Source: Donghicola tyrosinivorans
GTDB taxonomy: Bacteria; Pseudomonadota; Alphaproteobacteria; Rhodobacterales; Rhodobacteraceae
DNA: 64,000 nt
Direction: 5' to 3'
NCBI RefSeq assembly: GCF_003003355.1
Contig: NZ_PVTQ01000005.1
Location: 62,001-126,000, forward strand
Part shown: in pieces, positions 7,927 through 19,566 of the stretch
Layout of the letters: every line of letters starts with the position of its first letter
Numbering within the stretch: position 1 is the stretch's first letter
Position numbers and translations under genes: made by a program
Notes under the pieces: generated by a model
What the model was told of the DNA's origin: nothing
The model's input: only the letters and a program-made list of their open reading frames with translations
Database searches by the model: none

Positions 7927-9270
7927 ATGGACAAGACATTGCATATCATTGGCGGCGGCATGGCCGGCTCCGAGGCCGCATGGCAGGCCGCGAACATGGG
8001 CGTAAACGTGGTCATCCACGAGATGCGCCCGAAGGTAGAGACCTTTGCCCACCAGACCGGCAATCTGGGGGAAATGGTGTGCTCGAATTCGTTCCGTTCG
8101 GACGATGACGAACAAAACGCTGTAGGTCTTCTGCATTGGGAAATGCGCGCCGCAGCTGGTCTGATCATGACCACCGCCGACAAGCACCGCATCCCCGCGG
8201 GCGGTGCTTTGGCTGTGGACCGCGAACCCTTTGCGGAAAGCGTTACGGCTGCGCTGCGCAGCCATCCCAATGTATCGGTCAGTGATGAGGAAATCACCGA
8301 ACTGCCAACGGACGGCAACTGGATCGTCGCCACTGGACCGCTGACCAGCACCGCTTTGGGCAAATCCATTCAGGCCGCCACCGGTCAGGATCATCTGGCC
8401 TTCTTCGACGCCATCGCGCCCATCGTCTATGCGGACAGCATCGACATGTCGCAGGCGTGGATGCAATCCCGCTATGACAAGGGCGAAACCGAGGAAGAGC
8501 GCACCGCCTACCTAAACTGCCCCATGACCAAAGACCAGTATGAGGCCTTTATCGACGCGCTTCTTGCCGCCGATAAGACCGAGTTCCATGAAGGCGAGAC
8601 TGCCGGTTACTTTGACGGCTGCCTGCCGATCGAGGTCATGGCCGAGCGCGGACGCGAGACCCTGCGCCACGGCCCCATGAAACCCGTCGGCCTGACCAAT
8701 CCGCATCAGCCCGAAGAAAAAGCCTATGCGGTGGTGCAGCTGCGCCGTGACAACGCATTGGGCACGCTGTTCAACATCGTCGGTTTCCAGACCAAGATGA
8801 AGTACGGTGCGCAGACCGAGGTCTTCCGCATGATCCCCGGTCTGGAAAACGCCAGCTTTGCCCGTCTGGGCGGCATCCACCGGAACACCTTCATCAACTC
8901 GCCCACGCTGCTGGACAGCCGTCTACGGATGAAGTCACGTCACAATGTGCGCTTCGCAGGCCAGATCACCGGCGTCGAAGGCTATGTGGAATCCGCCGCC
9001 ATGGGTCTTTTGGCAGGCCGTTTCGCAGCCGCTGAATTGCTTGGACAAGAAATCCCCGAGGTGCCACTGGAAACCGCTATGGGCAGTCTCGTGAACCACA
9101 TCACCGGCGGCGCTGATGCAAAAACCTTCCAGCCGATGAACGTGAACTTCGGCCTCTTCCAACCGCTGGAAGACGTGCGCGGTGGCCGCAAGGGCCGAAA
9201 AATCCGCTACAAAGGCTACACAGATCGCGCAAAAGAGGTTTGGCAACAGTGGCTTGCCAGCCAAAGCTAA
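7927..9270 (+). CDS. trmFO: Folate-dependent tRNA (uracil-5-)-methyltransferase TrmFO
   Basis: TrmFO makes 5-methyluridine at position 54 of the tRNA T-loop using methylenetetrahydrofolate and FAD. The 447 residues begin with the FAD dinucleotide fold ([17 protein letters not shown]), then [15 protein letters not shown] and, near residue 228, [15 protein letters not shown], which carries the conserved cysteine. The C-terminal [12 protein letters not shown] and PMNVNFGLF motifs also match. Length and motifs are complete. Its stop overlaps the gluQ start (TAATG), giving a two-gene tRNA-modification operon. Confidence 0.97.
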   Translation: MDKTLHIIGGGMAGSEAAWQAANMGVNVVIHEMRPKVETFAHQTGNLGEMVCSNSFRSDDDEQNAVGLLHWEMRAAAGLIMTTADKHRIPAGGALAVDREPFAESVTAALRSHPNVSVSDEEITELPTDGNWIVATGPLTSTALGKSIQAATGQDHLAFFDAIAPIVYADSIDMSQAWMQSRYDKGETEEERTAYLNCPMTKDQYEAFIDALLAADKTEFHEGETAGYFDGCLPIEVMAERGRETLRHGPMKPVGLTNPHQPEEKAYAVVQLRRDNALGTLFNIVGFQTKMKYGAQTEVFRMIPGLENASFARLGGIHRNTFINSPTLLDSRLRMKSRHNVRFAGQITGVEGYVESAAMGLLAGRFAAAELLGQEIPEVPLETAMGSLVNHITGGADAKTFQPMNVNFGLFQPLEDVRGGRKGRKIRYKGYTDRAKEVWQQWLASQS

Positions 9271-10124
9271 TGCGAACCCGCTTTGCGCCATCTCCCACCG
9301 GACCACTGCATCTGGGTCATGCCTTTTCGGCCCTGACTGCAGCAAGACTGGCAAAAGAGGCGCAAGGCTCCTTCCTTCTGCGGATCGAGGATATCGATCA
9401 ATCCCGCGCCCGCGCCCATTGGGAAGCGCAAATCTACGATGACCTCCACTGGCTCGGCCTCACATGGCCAACGCCCGTGATGCGCCAATCAGACCGGATG
9501 CCGGTCTACCGCGCCGCGCTTCAAAAGCTTTGGGATCAAGGCCTGCTCTATCCTTGCGCCTGCACCCGCCGCGACATTGATGCCGCTCTCAGCGCGCCCC
9601 AAGAAGGCGCGCTCCACTATGGCCCCGATGGCCCGATCTACCCGGGCACGTGCCGCGACAAGCCGCGCCCCACACAGCTCCCCGAAGGCCAAAGCCTGCG
9701 CCTCGACATGGAAAAAGCCATCCAGCACCTGCCGGAAACCCTAAGCTTCACCGAGACAGGCCCACTGCACGAAGACACTCAGATCCTCAGGATATCAGAC
9801 GCCCCCGAAACCCTCGGTGACATCGTGCTCGCCCGCCGCGATATGGGCACCTCCTACCACCTCTCGGTGGTCCTCGACGATGCAGACCAGGATATCACCC
9901 ATGTCACCCGCGGCGCGGACCTGTTTGAGGCCACCCAAATCCACGTGGTCCTGCAAGCACTCCTGAACCTGCCGACGCCAATCTATCATCACCACGCACT
10001 TGTCCGCGATGAGAACGGCAAACGCCTTGCAAAACGCGACGATGCCCGCGCCATCGCCCTCTATCGTTCCGAAGGCAAAACCCCGCAGGATATCGCCACC
10101 CTCACAGGCGCAACGCTTCCCTAA
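9270..10124 (+). CDS. gluQ: Glutamyl-Q tRNA(Asp) synthetase
   Basis: GluQ-RS attaches glutamate to the queuosine base at position 34 of tRNA-Asp. The 284-residue protein is a catalytic domain alone, without the anticodon-binding domain of GltX. The class I signature is FAPSPTGPLHLGH near the N-terminus, zinc-ligand cysteines are in LYPCACTRRD and YPGTCRDK, and the KMSKS-like loop is KRLAKRDD. The ATG at 9270 shares one base with the trmFO stop, so the upstream in-frame ATG at 9240 is rejected. It is followed by a dispersed repeat that may terminate transcription. Confidence 0.95.
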   Translation: MRTRFAPSPTGPLHLGHAFSALTAARLAKEAQGSFLLRIEDIDQSRARAHWEAQIYDDLHWLGLTWPTPVMRQSDRMPVYRAALQKLWDQGLLYPCACTRRDIDAALSAPQEGALHYGPDGPIYPGTCRDKPRPTQLPEGQSLRLDMEKAIQHLPETLSFTETGPLHEDTQILRISDAPETLGDIVLARRDMGTSYHLSVVLDDADQDITHVTRGADLFEATQIHVVLQALLNLPTPIYHHHALVRDENGKRLAKRDDARAIALYRSEGKTPQDIATLTGATLP

Positions 10125-10141
10125 ATAAAGAAAGCCCCTGA

Positions 10142-10208
10142 CTTCATCTTGGCAAAAATACCTCGGGGGTGAATTGGGCCACAGGCCCAAGAGGGGGCAG
10201 CGCCCCCT
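10142..10208. repeat. Dispersed intergenic repeat with two hairpins
   Basis: The core CTTCATCTTGGCAAAAATAC plus CTCGGGGG (10142-10169) is followed by hairpin TTGGGCC-ACA-GGCCCAA (10174-10190) and by AGGGGGC-AGC-GCCCCCT (10192-10208). The same order of parts occurs at 51124-51179. It lies between the convergent gluQ and hisI genes and may terminate both. Confidence 0.7.
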
Positions 10209-10220
10209 TTCCCGAAACCG

Positions 10221-10592
10221 TCACACCATGGGCGACAGCAACTTAACTTCCGAACCGTCCCGCACCGCGGTGTAGAAACACGACCGCCGGTTCGTGTGAC
10301 AGGCCGGTCCCTCTTGCCGGACCATCACCAACAAACAATCCCGATCGCAATCGAACCGCAAATCCACCAGCGTCTGCACATGTCCGCTGGTCTCGCCCTT
10401 CACCCAGAACGCCTGCCGCGAACGCGACCAGTAAGTGACCTTGCCTGTCTCCAAAGTCTTTGCCACAGCCTCGGCATTCATCCAGGCCACCATCAACACT
10501 TCAAGGCTCTCGGCGTCCTGCGCGACCACGGGGATCAGCCCTTTGTCGTCATACTTCAGCCCTGCGGGATCAAATGCTTGTTCCGTCATCAT
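10221..10592 (-). CDS. hisI: Phosphoribosyl-AMP cyclohydrolase
   Basis: HisI opens the adenine ring of phosphoribosyl-AMP in histidine synthesis. At 123 residues it is the single-domain form, not fused to HisE. The metal-binding part is FDCDRDCLLVMVRQEGPACHTNRRSCFY (residues 80-107), with the Asp pair for magnesium and the Cys residues for zinc; VAWMNAEAVAKTLETGKVTYWSRSR is the substrate segment. The first of two adjacent ATG codons (10592) is 6 bases from AAAGG. The frame upstream to 11153 is antisense to the NifU-like gene and not real. It is divergent from that gene across 75 bases. Confidence 0.95.
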   Translation of the reverse strand: MMTEQAFDPAGLKYDDKGLIPVVAQDAESLEVLMVAWMNAEAVAKTLETGKVTYWSRSRQAFWVKGETSGHVQTLVDLRFDCDRDCLLVMVRQEGPACHTNRRSCFYTAVRDGSEVKLLSPMV

Positions 10593-10667
10593 GAAAAACC
10601 TTTTGCTTCCGTGGTCATGGCGCTTATCTAAGCAGAACCGGCAGCGAACAAAAGCCTCGGAGGGACC

Positions 10668-11120
10668 ATGTCCGGCGACAATGATCTGATGAAACTCTAT
10701 TCCCAGCGCATTCTGGCACTGGCCGCAGAGGTTCCGCACAACGCACGACTGGAGTCCCCGATGGCCAGCGTGAAAAAACGCTCGCCCCTGTGCGGCTCGA
10801 CAGTGACGGTCGATATCGACGTCAAGGATGGCAAGATCAGCAACTATGGCGCCGAGGTGAAAGCCTGTGCCTTGGGCCAAGCCGCCGCTGGCGTGGTCGG
10901 CCAAGCTGCCGTGGGTCGCACTCAGGCCGAAGTCATCACCGCCCGCGATCAACTGAAAGCCATGTTGAAAGAGGAGGGCCCCGTCCCCGATGCCCCCTTT
11001 GACGGGCTTGAGGCGCTGCTGCCCGCCAAGGACTACAAGAACCGGCACGCCTCGATCATGCTGACGCTGGACGCTCTGGCGCAGGCCTTTGATGAAGCAC
11101 AGGCGGACCAGACCGCCTAA
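10668..11120 (+). CDS. NifU-like iron-sulfur cluster scaffold protein, third Cys replaced
   Basis: A 150-residue NifU/IscU N-terminal domain protein. Two of the three scaffold cysteines are present, Cys42 in SPLCGS and Cys67 in KACALGQ. The third, expected in an R-x-x-C motif, reads NRHASIMLTLDAL, so Ser replaces Cys. The protein may bind a cluster with another ligand or act in transfer rather than assembly; this is inference. GGAGGGACC precedes the ATG at 10668. It is divergent from hisI, and the next strong hairpin after it belongs to a gene on the other strand. Confidence 0.85.
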   Translation: MSGDNDLMKLYSQRILALAAEVPHNARLESPMASVKKRSPLCGSTVTVDIDVKDGKISNYGAEVKACALGQAAAGVVGQAAVGRTQAEVITARDQLKAMLKEEGPVPDAPFDGLEALLPAKDYKNRHASIMLTLDALAQAFDEAQADQTA

Positions 11121-11136
11121 GCGCCCTACCCCAAAA

Positions 11137-11176
11137 TAAAAAAACCGCCGCACATCCGGGCAGGGATGGCGGCGGT
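11137..11176 (-). terminator. Rho-independent terminator of the 40-residue protein gene
   Basis: On the minus strand a GC-rich stem (11164-11176 with 11144-11157, one bulged base) is followed by a run of seven T residues (plus strand A run 11138-11144). It lies 115 bases after the stop of the small gene; the convergent NifU-like gene ends at 11120. Confidence 0.8.
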
Positions 11177-11290
11177 AGAGCGGTTCGGACCGGAAGAGCA
11201 GAAGCAGGAAGAGGCAGACTTCCCTGTGGCAAAACTTCTACACCGTGGATCGGGACAAAACGGTCTTCCGGATGGCAAGCGAACCGAGGC

Positions 11291-11413
11291 TCAGAAAAAG
11301 TTGGGCAGGTACAGAGCGCCGCAAAGCATCACAATCAATGACGACGCGCCAAGCAGGTCGATAACAAACTCATCCGCATGACGAACGATGGTGTTCTTGA
11401 TCTGGCGGGCCAT
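11291..11413 (-). CDS. Small membrane protein (40 residues) behind an SOS box
   Basis: A 40-residue open reading frame with a strong ribosome site: ACGGAGGC ends six bases before its ATG (minus strand). The N-terminal half is charged (MARQIKNTIVRHADEF), the C-terminal half is one hydrophobic segment (VIDLLGASSLIVMLCGALYL) ending PNFF, so a single-pass inner-membrane protein is likely. It has its own terminator at 11137-11176. A perfect alphaproteobacterial LexA box stands 66 bases upstream, and four GTTC half-sites cluster there. Small SOS-induced membrane proteins are known elsewhere (for example Caulobacter SidA, which blocks division), but I see no direct similarity and do not claim that function. 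It lies 119 bases after recG. Confidence 0.7.
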   Translation of the reverse strand: MARQIKNTIVRHADEFVIDLLGASSLIVMLCGALYLPNFF

Positions 11414-11478
11414 GGGTGCCTCCGTTCACTCAATGTTCCTGTTGCTCCTTTGTTCTCAAAAATTAACGATTCGGTAAA

Positions 11479-11493
11479 GAACTTTTTGAGAAC
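11479..11493 (-). promoter_or_regulatory. LexA (SOS) box GTTC-N7-GTTC
   Basis: On the minus strand the sequence is GTTCTCAAAAAGTTC, an exact match to the GTTC-N7-GTTC direct repeat bound by alphaproteobacterial LexA. Two more GTTC units lie just upstream on that strand (plus GAAC at 11499 and 11508). The box is inside a perfect 11-bp inverted repeat (11452-11462 with 11483-11493). It stands between the end of recG and the small membrane protein gene, so the latter is the likely target. Confidence 0.7.
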
Positions 11494-11531
11494 ATTTGTG
11501 AACAAAATGAACTTCGGGCAGGACCCGCGCC

Positions 11532-15778
<4,247 letters not shown>

Positions 15779-15809
15779 TTAGGCGCGGGCCAGCCTGCCG
15801 TCCAGAGCC

Positions 15810-16526
15810 TCAGGCCCCGATGGCCACCACATCTGCCGTCATGCCACTCATGACCGGATCACGCATGACATAGCCACGGCCCCAAACCGTTTCGATGTAG
15901 GTATCGCCGCCGGTTGCTTTGGCCAGCTTTTTCCGCAGCTTGCAGATGAACACGTCGATGATTTTCAGTTCAGGTTCGTCCATGCCGCCGTACAGGTGAT
16001 TTAGGAACATCTCTTTCGTCAGCGTCGTGCCCTTGCGCAGGCTCAAGAGTTCTAGCATCTGGTATTCCTTACCGGTCAGATGCACCGTTGCGCCTTCAAC
16101 CTCGACCGTCTTTTGATCAAGGTTCACACAGATTTTGCCTGTGCGGATTACGGACTGCGAATGCCCTTTGCTGCGGCGGATGATGGCGTGAATGCGCGCG
16201 ACAAGCTCATCCCGATGGAAAGGTTTGGTCAGATAGTCGTCGGCCCCAAAGCCGAAGCCCTTCAATTTGCTTTCCGTGTCATCAGCACCGGACAGGATCA
16301 GCGCGGGCGTTTCGACCCGCGCCAGACGGATCTGGCGCAGCACTTCATGACCACTCATGTCCGGAAGCGTCAGATCCAGCAGGATCAAATCATAATCATA
16401 CAGTTTCGCAAGCTCGACCCCTTCTTCCCCGAAAGATGTCGAAAAGACATTCAGGTTCGCGTGACCCAGCATCAGCTCGATACTCTTGGTCGTGGTCGGG
16501 TCGTCTTCAATCAGCAAAATACGCAT
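15810..16526 (-). CDS. ctrA: Cell-cycle response regulator CtrA
   Basis: CtrA is the OmpR-type master regulator that in Caulobacter controls replication and polarity, and in Rhodobacterales controls motility and gene-transfer-agent production. The 238 residues have the receiver domain with the acidic pocket IEDD and phospho-acceptor Asp51 ([13 protein letters not shown]), Lys in [11 protein letters not shown], and the CtrA-specific DNA-binding domain ([57 protein letters not shown]). The length matches orthologues. sciP lies 67 bases upstream on the same strand, and a near-consensus CtrA box lies between them, so autoregulation is plausible. Confidence 0.97.
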   Translation of the reverse strand: MRILLIEDDPTTTKSIELMLGHANLNVFSTSFGEEGVELAKLYDYDLILLDLTLPDMSGHEVLRQIRLARVETPALILSGADDTESKLKGFGFGADDYLTKPFHRDELVARIHAIIRRSKGHSQSVIRTGKICVNLDQKTVEVEGATVHLTGKEYQMLELLSLRKGTTLTKEMFLNHLYGGMDEPELKIIDVFICKLRKKLAKATGGDTYIETVWGRGYVMRDPVMSGMTADVVAIGA

Positions 16527-16575
16527 GTGTTTCCCTCTTGTTCACCGGGCATGCGACTAAACTGACCCGAATTTG

Positions 16576-16590
16576 TTAACTGCAAGTTAC
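16576..16590. promoter_or_regulatory. Candidate CtrA box upstream of ctrA
   Basis: TTAA (16576-16579), seven bases, TTAC (16587-16590) matches the TTAA-N7-TTAA consensus with one change. It stands 50 bases before the ctrA start in the short space behind sciP, where an autoregulatory site would be expected. Assignment rests on position and one motif only. Confidence 0.4.
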
Positions 16591-16593
16591 CAT

Positions 16594-16896
16594 TTAATCA
16601 TTTCTTCCATTTTCCCGCGCCGGTTGTCTATAATTTTGTAAAGATGTAGACTTAAGCGCCTGTGATCCATGACATTTATGCGCCGAATCCCACGACAGAA
16701 ATTCTTCTTCCGATAGGTCATAACGGTCCAGCGCAGTCTCGCGGCTAACCAAACCGTGCCTTACAGCCAGCACCACCGCCTCTTTCCGCGAGGCCACCCA
16801 TCGCGTGGTATCGGGCGCGGGCAAATCAACCTGCGACAACACCCGCCCATTCGGCAAAGTCACCGCACGCACACCATCAATCCGTTTCAGAAACAT
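16594..16896 (-). CDS. sciP: CtrA inhibitor SciP (DUF1153 small regulator)
   Basis: SciP is a small helix-turn-helix protein that binds CtrA on DNA and represses CtrA-dependent transcription. The 100 residues match the family almost throughout: MFLKRIDGVRAVTLPNG, then LPAPDTTRWVASRKEAVVLAVRHGL, SRETALDRYDLSEEEFLSW and ALKSTSLQNYRQ. The ATG at 16896 is preceded by AGGGGA; the longer frame to 17019 adds 41 residues unlike the family and runs into the mnmA promoter region. It is directly upstream of ctrA on the same strand and divergent from mnmA. Confidence 0.93.
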   Translation of the reverse strand: MFLKRIDGVRAVTLPNGRVLSQVDLPAPDTTRWVASRKEAVVLAVRHGLVSRETALDRYDLSEEEFLSWDSAHKCHGSQALKSTSLQNYRQPARENGRND

Positions 16897-17031
16897 CGTT
16901 TGTCCCCTTGTTGTTTCGAACTCCCGAGGCACAAACTGGGTGAGAGGACTTAACAGCTTCTGAAACCGGCCCTTGAGAGTACCGAGGATTTTCATATATT
17001 CCGCAGGTTCCAAACCCACAGGAGTCCCATC

Positions 17032-18177
17032 ATGGCGCTGGACAATGATGCACCGCTCAATTCGCTTGGCTTCCCCAAGCCCCCGTCCGAAACCCGCGTG
17101 GTGGTTGCCATGTCGGGCGGCGTGGATAGCTCTGTGGTGGCCGCAAAGCTAAAAGAAGAAGGCTATGACGTGGTGGGCGTGACGTTGCAGCTTTACGATC
17201 ACGGGGCCGCTCTGGCCAAGAAAGGCGCCTGCTGCGCGGGGATCGATATCCACGATGCACGGCGCGTGGCCGAGGAAATGGGCTTTCCCCACTATGTTCT
17301 GGATTATGAGAACATTTTTAAGGATGCCGTAATTGACGAATTCGCCGACAGCTATCTGGCGGGCGCGACCCCTGTGCCCTGCATCCGCTGTAATGAACGG
17401 GTAAAGTTCAAGGATCTGCTGGAAACCGCCAAGGATCTGGATGCCGATTGCATGGCGACGGGCCACTATATCCAGCGCAAAATGGGCGATCACGGGCCGG
17501 AACTGCATTGCGCGACCGATGCGAACCGCGATCAGAGCTATTTCCTGTTCTCGACCACGCCCGAACAGCTCAGCTTTCTGCGCTTCCCTCTGGGGCACCT
17601 GCCCTCAAAGGATGCAACGCGCGAACTGGCTGCGAAATACGGGTTGGCGGTGGCTGATAAGCCCGACAGTCAGGACATCTGTTTCGTGCCCAATGGCAAC
17701 TATGCCAGCGTGATTGAAAAGCTGCGCCCCGGTGCGGCCGAGGCAGGTCAGATCGTCCATGCAGATGGCCGCGTTCTGGGCGAGCATAACGGCGTGATCC
17801 ACTACACCATCGGCCAGCGCCGCGGTCTTGGGATCGGCGGCCTGAGCGAACCTCTGTACGTGGTTAAACTGGACGTGGACGCCAAGCAAGTTGTTGTGGG
17901 ACCGAAAGAAATGCTGGCCACGCGCATTGTCCCGATCCGCGAGATCAACTGGCTAGGCGATGGTGCCTTCACCGATATGACCGAGCGTGAAATCTCGGTC
18001 AAAGTGCGCAGCACCCGTCCGCCCCGTGCAGCTATCCTGCGCCCGATCAGCGCCAACGAAGCCGAGGTCGAATTGCTGACCGCTGAAGAAGGGGTCAGCC
18101 CCGGTCAGGCTTGTGTGTTCTACGAAAACGACAGCAGCCGGATCCTTGGTGGCGGCTGGATCTGGAAGGGCCACTAA
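17032..18177 (+). CDS. mnmA: tRNA-specific 2-thiouridylase MnmA
   Basis: MnmA thiolates U34 of tRNA-Lys, -Glu and -Gln with sulfur passed from a relay. The 381 residues show the PP-loop [11 protein letters not shown] near residue 28, catalytic Cys in [13 protein letters not shown], the second Cys in [13 protein letters not shown] and the C-terminal [11 protein letters not shown] segment. AGGAGT precedes the ATG at 17032, which is followed by about 20 extra N-terminal residues before the family core, common in alphaproteobacteria. It is divergent from sciP and followed after 3 bases by a MobA-like gene. Confidence 0.97.
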   Translation: MALDNDAPLNSLGFPKPPSETRVVVAMSGGVDSSVVAAKLKEEGYDVVGVTLQLYDHGAALAKKGACCAGIDIHDARRVAEEMGFPHYVLDYENIFKDAVIDEFADSYLAGATPVPCIRCNERVKFKDLLETAKDLDADCMATGHYIQRKMGDHGPELHCATDANRDQSYFLFSTTPEQLSFLRFPLGHLPSKDATRELAAKYGLAVADKPDSQDICFVPNGNYASVIEKLRPGAAEAGQIVHADGRVLGEHNGVIHYTIGQRRGLGIGGLSEPLYVVKLDVDAKQVVVGPKEMLATRIVPIREINWLGDGAFTDMTEREISVKVRSTRPPRAAILRPISANEAEVELLTAEEGVSPGQACVFYENDSSRILGGGWIWKGH

Positions 18178-18180
18178 CCG

Positions 18181-18786
18181 ATGACGGGATCACCGACGAA
18201 TACTGGGCCGGTGATCCTGCTTTTGGCGGCGGGTTCCTCGTCGCGGATGCGTGGCGGAGACAAGCTGCTTGAGGACGTAAACGGTCAGCCCTGCTTGCGC
18301 GTGATGGCGTTGCGGGCGCTGGCAACGGAGCAGCCGGTAATGATCGCCCTGCCACCAGATCGGCCTTTGCGCGATCAGGCTATTCGCGATCTGCCAGTCA
18401 CGCGGATTACCGTACCGAATGCGGCAGACGGGATGGGCGTGTCTCTGGCCACTGCTGCCGCCCATGTGACCGGCCCATTAATGGTGGTGCCTGCCGATAT
18501 GCCCGCGCTAACCCACGCGGATTTCGAGACGATGCTGACAGCTCATAAGGCCGACCCCTTGGCCATTTTACGCGGCACAGACCACATGAATACAGCAGGG
18601 CATCCTGTTGTTTTTCCATCAGATTTGATTGGAAGTCTGGGCAATCTGACCGGCGACACCGGCGCCAAAGATATCATCAAGTCAAACAAAAGCCGGTTGC
18701 AGATGATAGCGCTGCCGGACGACCATGCAACGCTGGATCTGGATACTCCTGAAAGCTGGCAGGATTACCGCGCACGCGGCGTATAA
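18181..18786 (+). CDS. MobA-like NTP transferase (MocA family)
   Basis: A 201-residue nucleotidyltransferase of the MobA/MocA type. The nucleotide-binding N-terminus is LLLAAGSSSRMRGGDKLLEDV, the metal site PADMPALT is near residue 104, and GHPVVFP near 140 is typical of MocA/CoxI-type enzymes that transfer CMP to molybdopterin. No molybdoenzyme or xdhC gene is adjacent, so the substrate is open; a different sugar or cofactor nucleotidyl transfer is possible. It follows mnmA by 3 bases and overlaps by 22 bases the convergent Hint gene. Confidence 0.85.
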   Translation: MTGSPTNTGPVILLLAAGSSSRMRGGDKLLEDVNGQPCLRVMALRALATEQPVMIALPPDRPLRDQAIRDLPVTRITVPNAADGMGVSLATAAAHVTGPLMVVPADMPALTHADFETMLTAHKADPLAILRGTDHMNTAGHPVVFPSDLIGSLGNLTGDTGAKDIIKSNKSRLQMIALPDDHATLDLDTPESWQDYRARGV

Positions 18787-19391
18787 AGCGCCTCTGGCCC
18801 GACGATCTGACGTGCGGGCTCTAGCACCCCGTCAGGCGACCAGAACGGTCGATAGCTCTCGGACCAAGCGCCATCGGCCAGCACGATCTCATGCCCTTCG
18901 AAAAGTAAATGCACAAAGCGGACATGGGTGCGCGGTGCGCTGCACACGCCTGCGACCGATAGCAAAGATTTGGCAGAGATCAGCGCCTCATCCGAATCTA
19001 CTTCCAACAAACCGCTGCGACGGGTCAAAAGCATCTGATGCTCGCGCGAGACAAACAGGTCCGTCGCCGGAACCCCGTCACCCAAAGCGCCTGCCTTGAT
19101 CAGAATCGGCTGAAGATGGGAAGAGCCACGCAGGATTTCACGGCAAAACAGGCTTTCGCCCACCCATTTCACCGGCTGGAATCCGTTATCACGGGTCAGA
19201 ACCCGATCATTTTCTCGCAAATCTTCGACGAAAACCTCGCCTGAACGGGTCAGAATCCGGGTTCCGGCCAGAAAACACGGGACTGGTGGCACCCCACCAG
19301 CGCCGGAATGGACAGAATTCTGTCCGCCACCGTTGGGACCACCTGCATGCAAAGGAGCGAAACCCGTTCCTGTTTGCCGTGCTTTGTTCAC
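18765..19391 (-). CDS. Hint-domain protein (stand-alone)
   Basis: A 208-residue protein that is mostly one Hint domain of the bacterial Hint_2 type. The catalytic Cys is in VPPVPCFLAGTRI, block-B-like His is in VSREHQML, and the end block is HEIVLADGAWSES. It is a paralogue of the C-terminal Hint of the RTX protein encoded next door (shared RILTRSGEV/IATPYGER, DNG, WVG, LRPI/LQPI, IKAGALG, GAWSES). I prefer the GTG at 19391, which has GGAG six bases upstream; an ATG at 19508 would add 39 residues, partly hydrophobic, but has no ribosome site. The N-terminus is Gly-rich, so it may be cleaved from a short leader. Autoprocessing is inferred. The 3' end overlaps the MobA-like gene by 22 bases. 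Confidence 0.75.
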   Translation of the reverse strand: MNKARQTGTGFAPLHAGGPNGGGQNSVHSGAGGVPPVPCFLAGTRILTRSGEVFVEDLRENDRVLTRDNGFQPVKWVGESLFCREILRGSSHLQPILIKAGALGDGVPATDLFVSREHQMLLTRRSGLLEVDSDEALISAKSLLSVAGVCSAPRTHVRFVHLLFEGHEIVLADGAWSESYRPFWSPDGVLEPARQIVGPEALYTPRAR

Positions 19392-19509
19392 TCTGCTCTC
19401 CGAAAACCCATGCGGACCGATAAGACCGTAAATCTGGGTTACATATTCAAACCGGAATACGGCCAAAATGAGAACAAGAGTTGAAATAAGTAAGAATTGA
19501 TTACACATA

Positions 19510-19540
19510 AAATTGAGGCCGAAGCGGGTGCTTCGGCCTC
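19510..19540 (-). terminator. Rho-independent terminator of the 1249-residue RTX gene
   Basis: On the minus strand a near-perfect hairpin (arms GAGGCCGAAG and CTTCGGCCTC, 19514-19539) is followed by AATTTT. It is 27 bases after the RTX stop at 19567 and just before the open frame of the next Hint gene. Confidence 0.8.
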
Positions 19541-19566
19541 GTTGGGGGCAAAATTCTTGGTGTGAC

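Noticed and set aside
11490-11503. GAAC-N6-GAAC as a second LexA box
   Set aside because: The spacing is six, not seven; only the adjacent GAAC-N7-GAAC matches the consensus.
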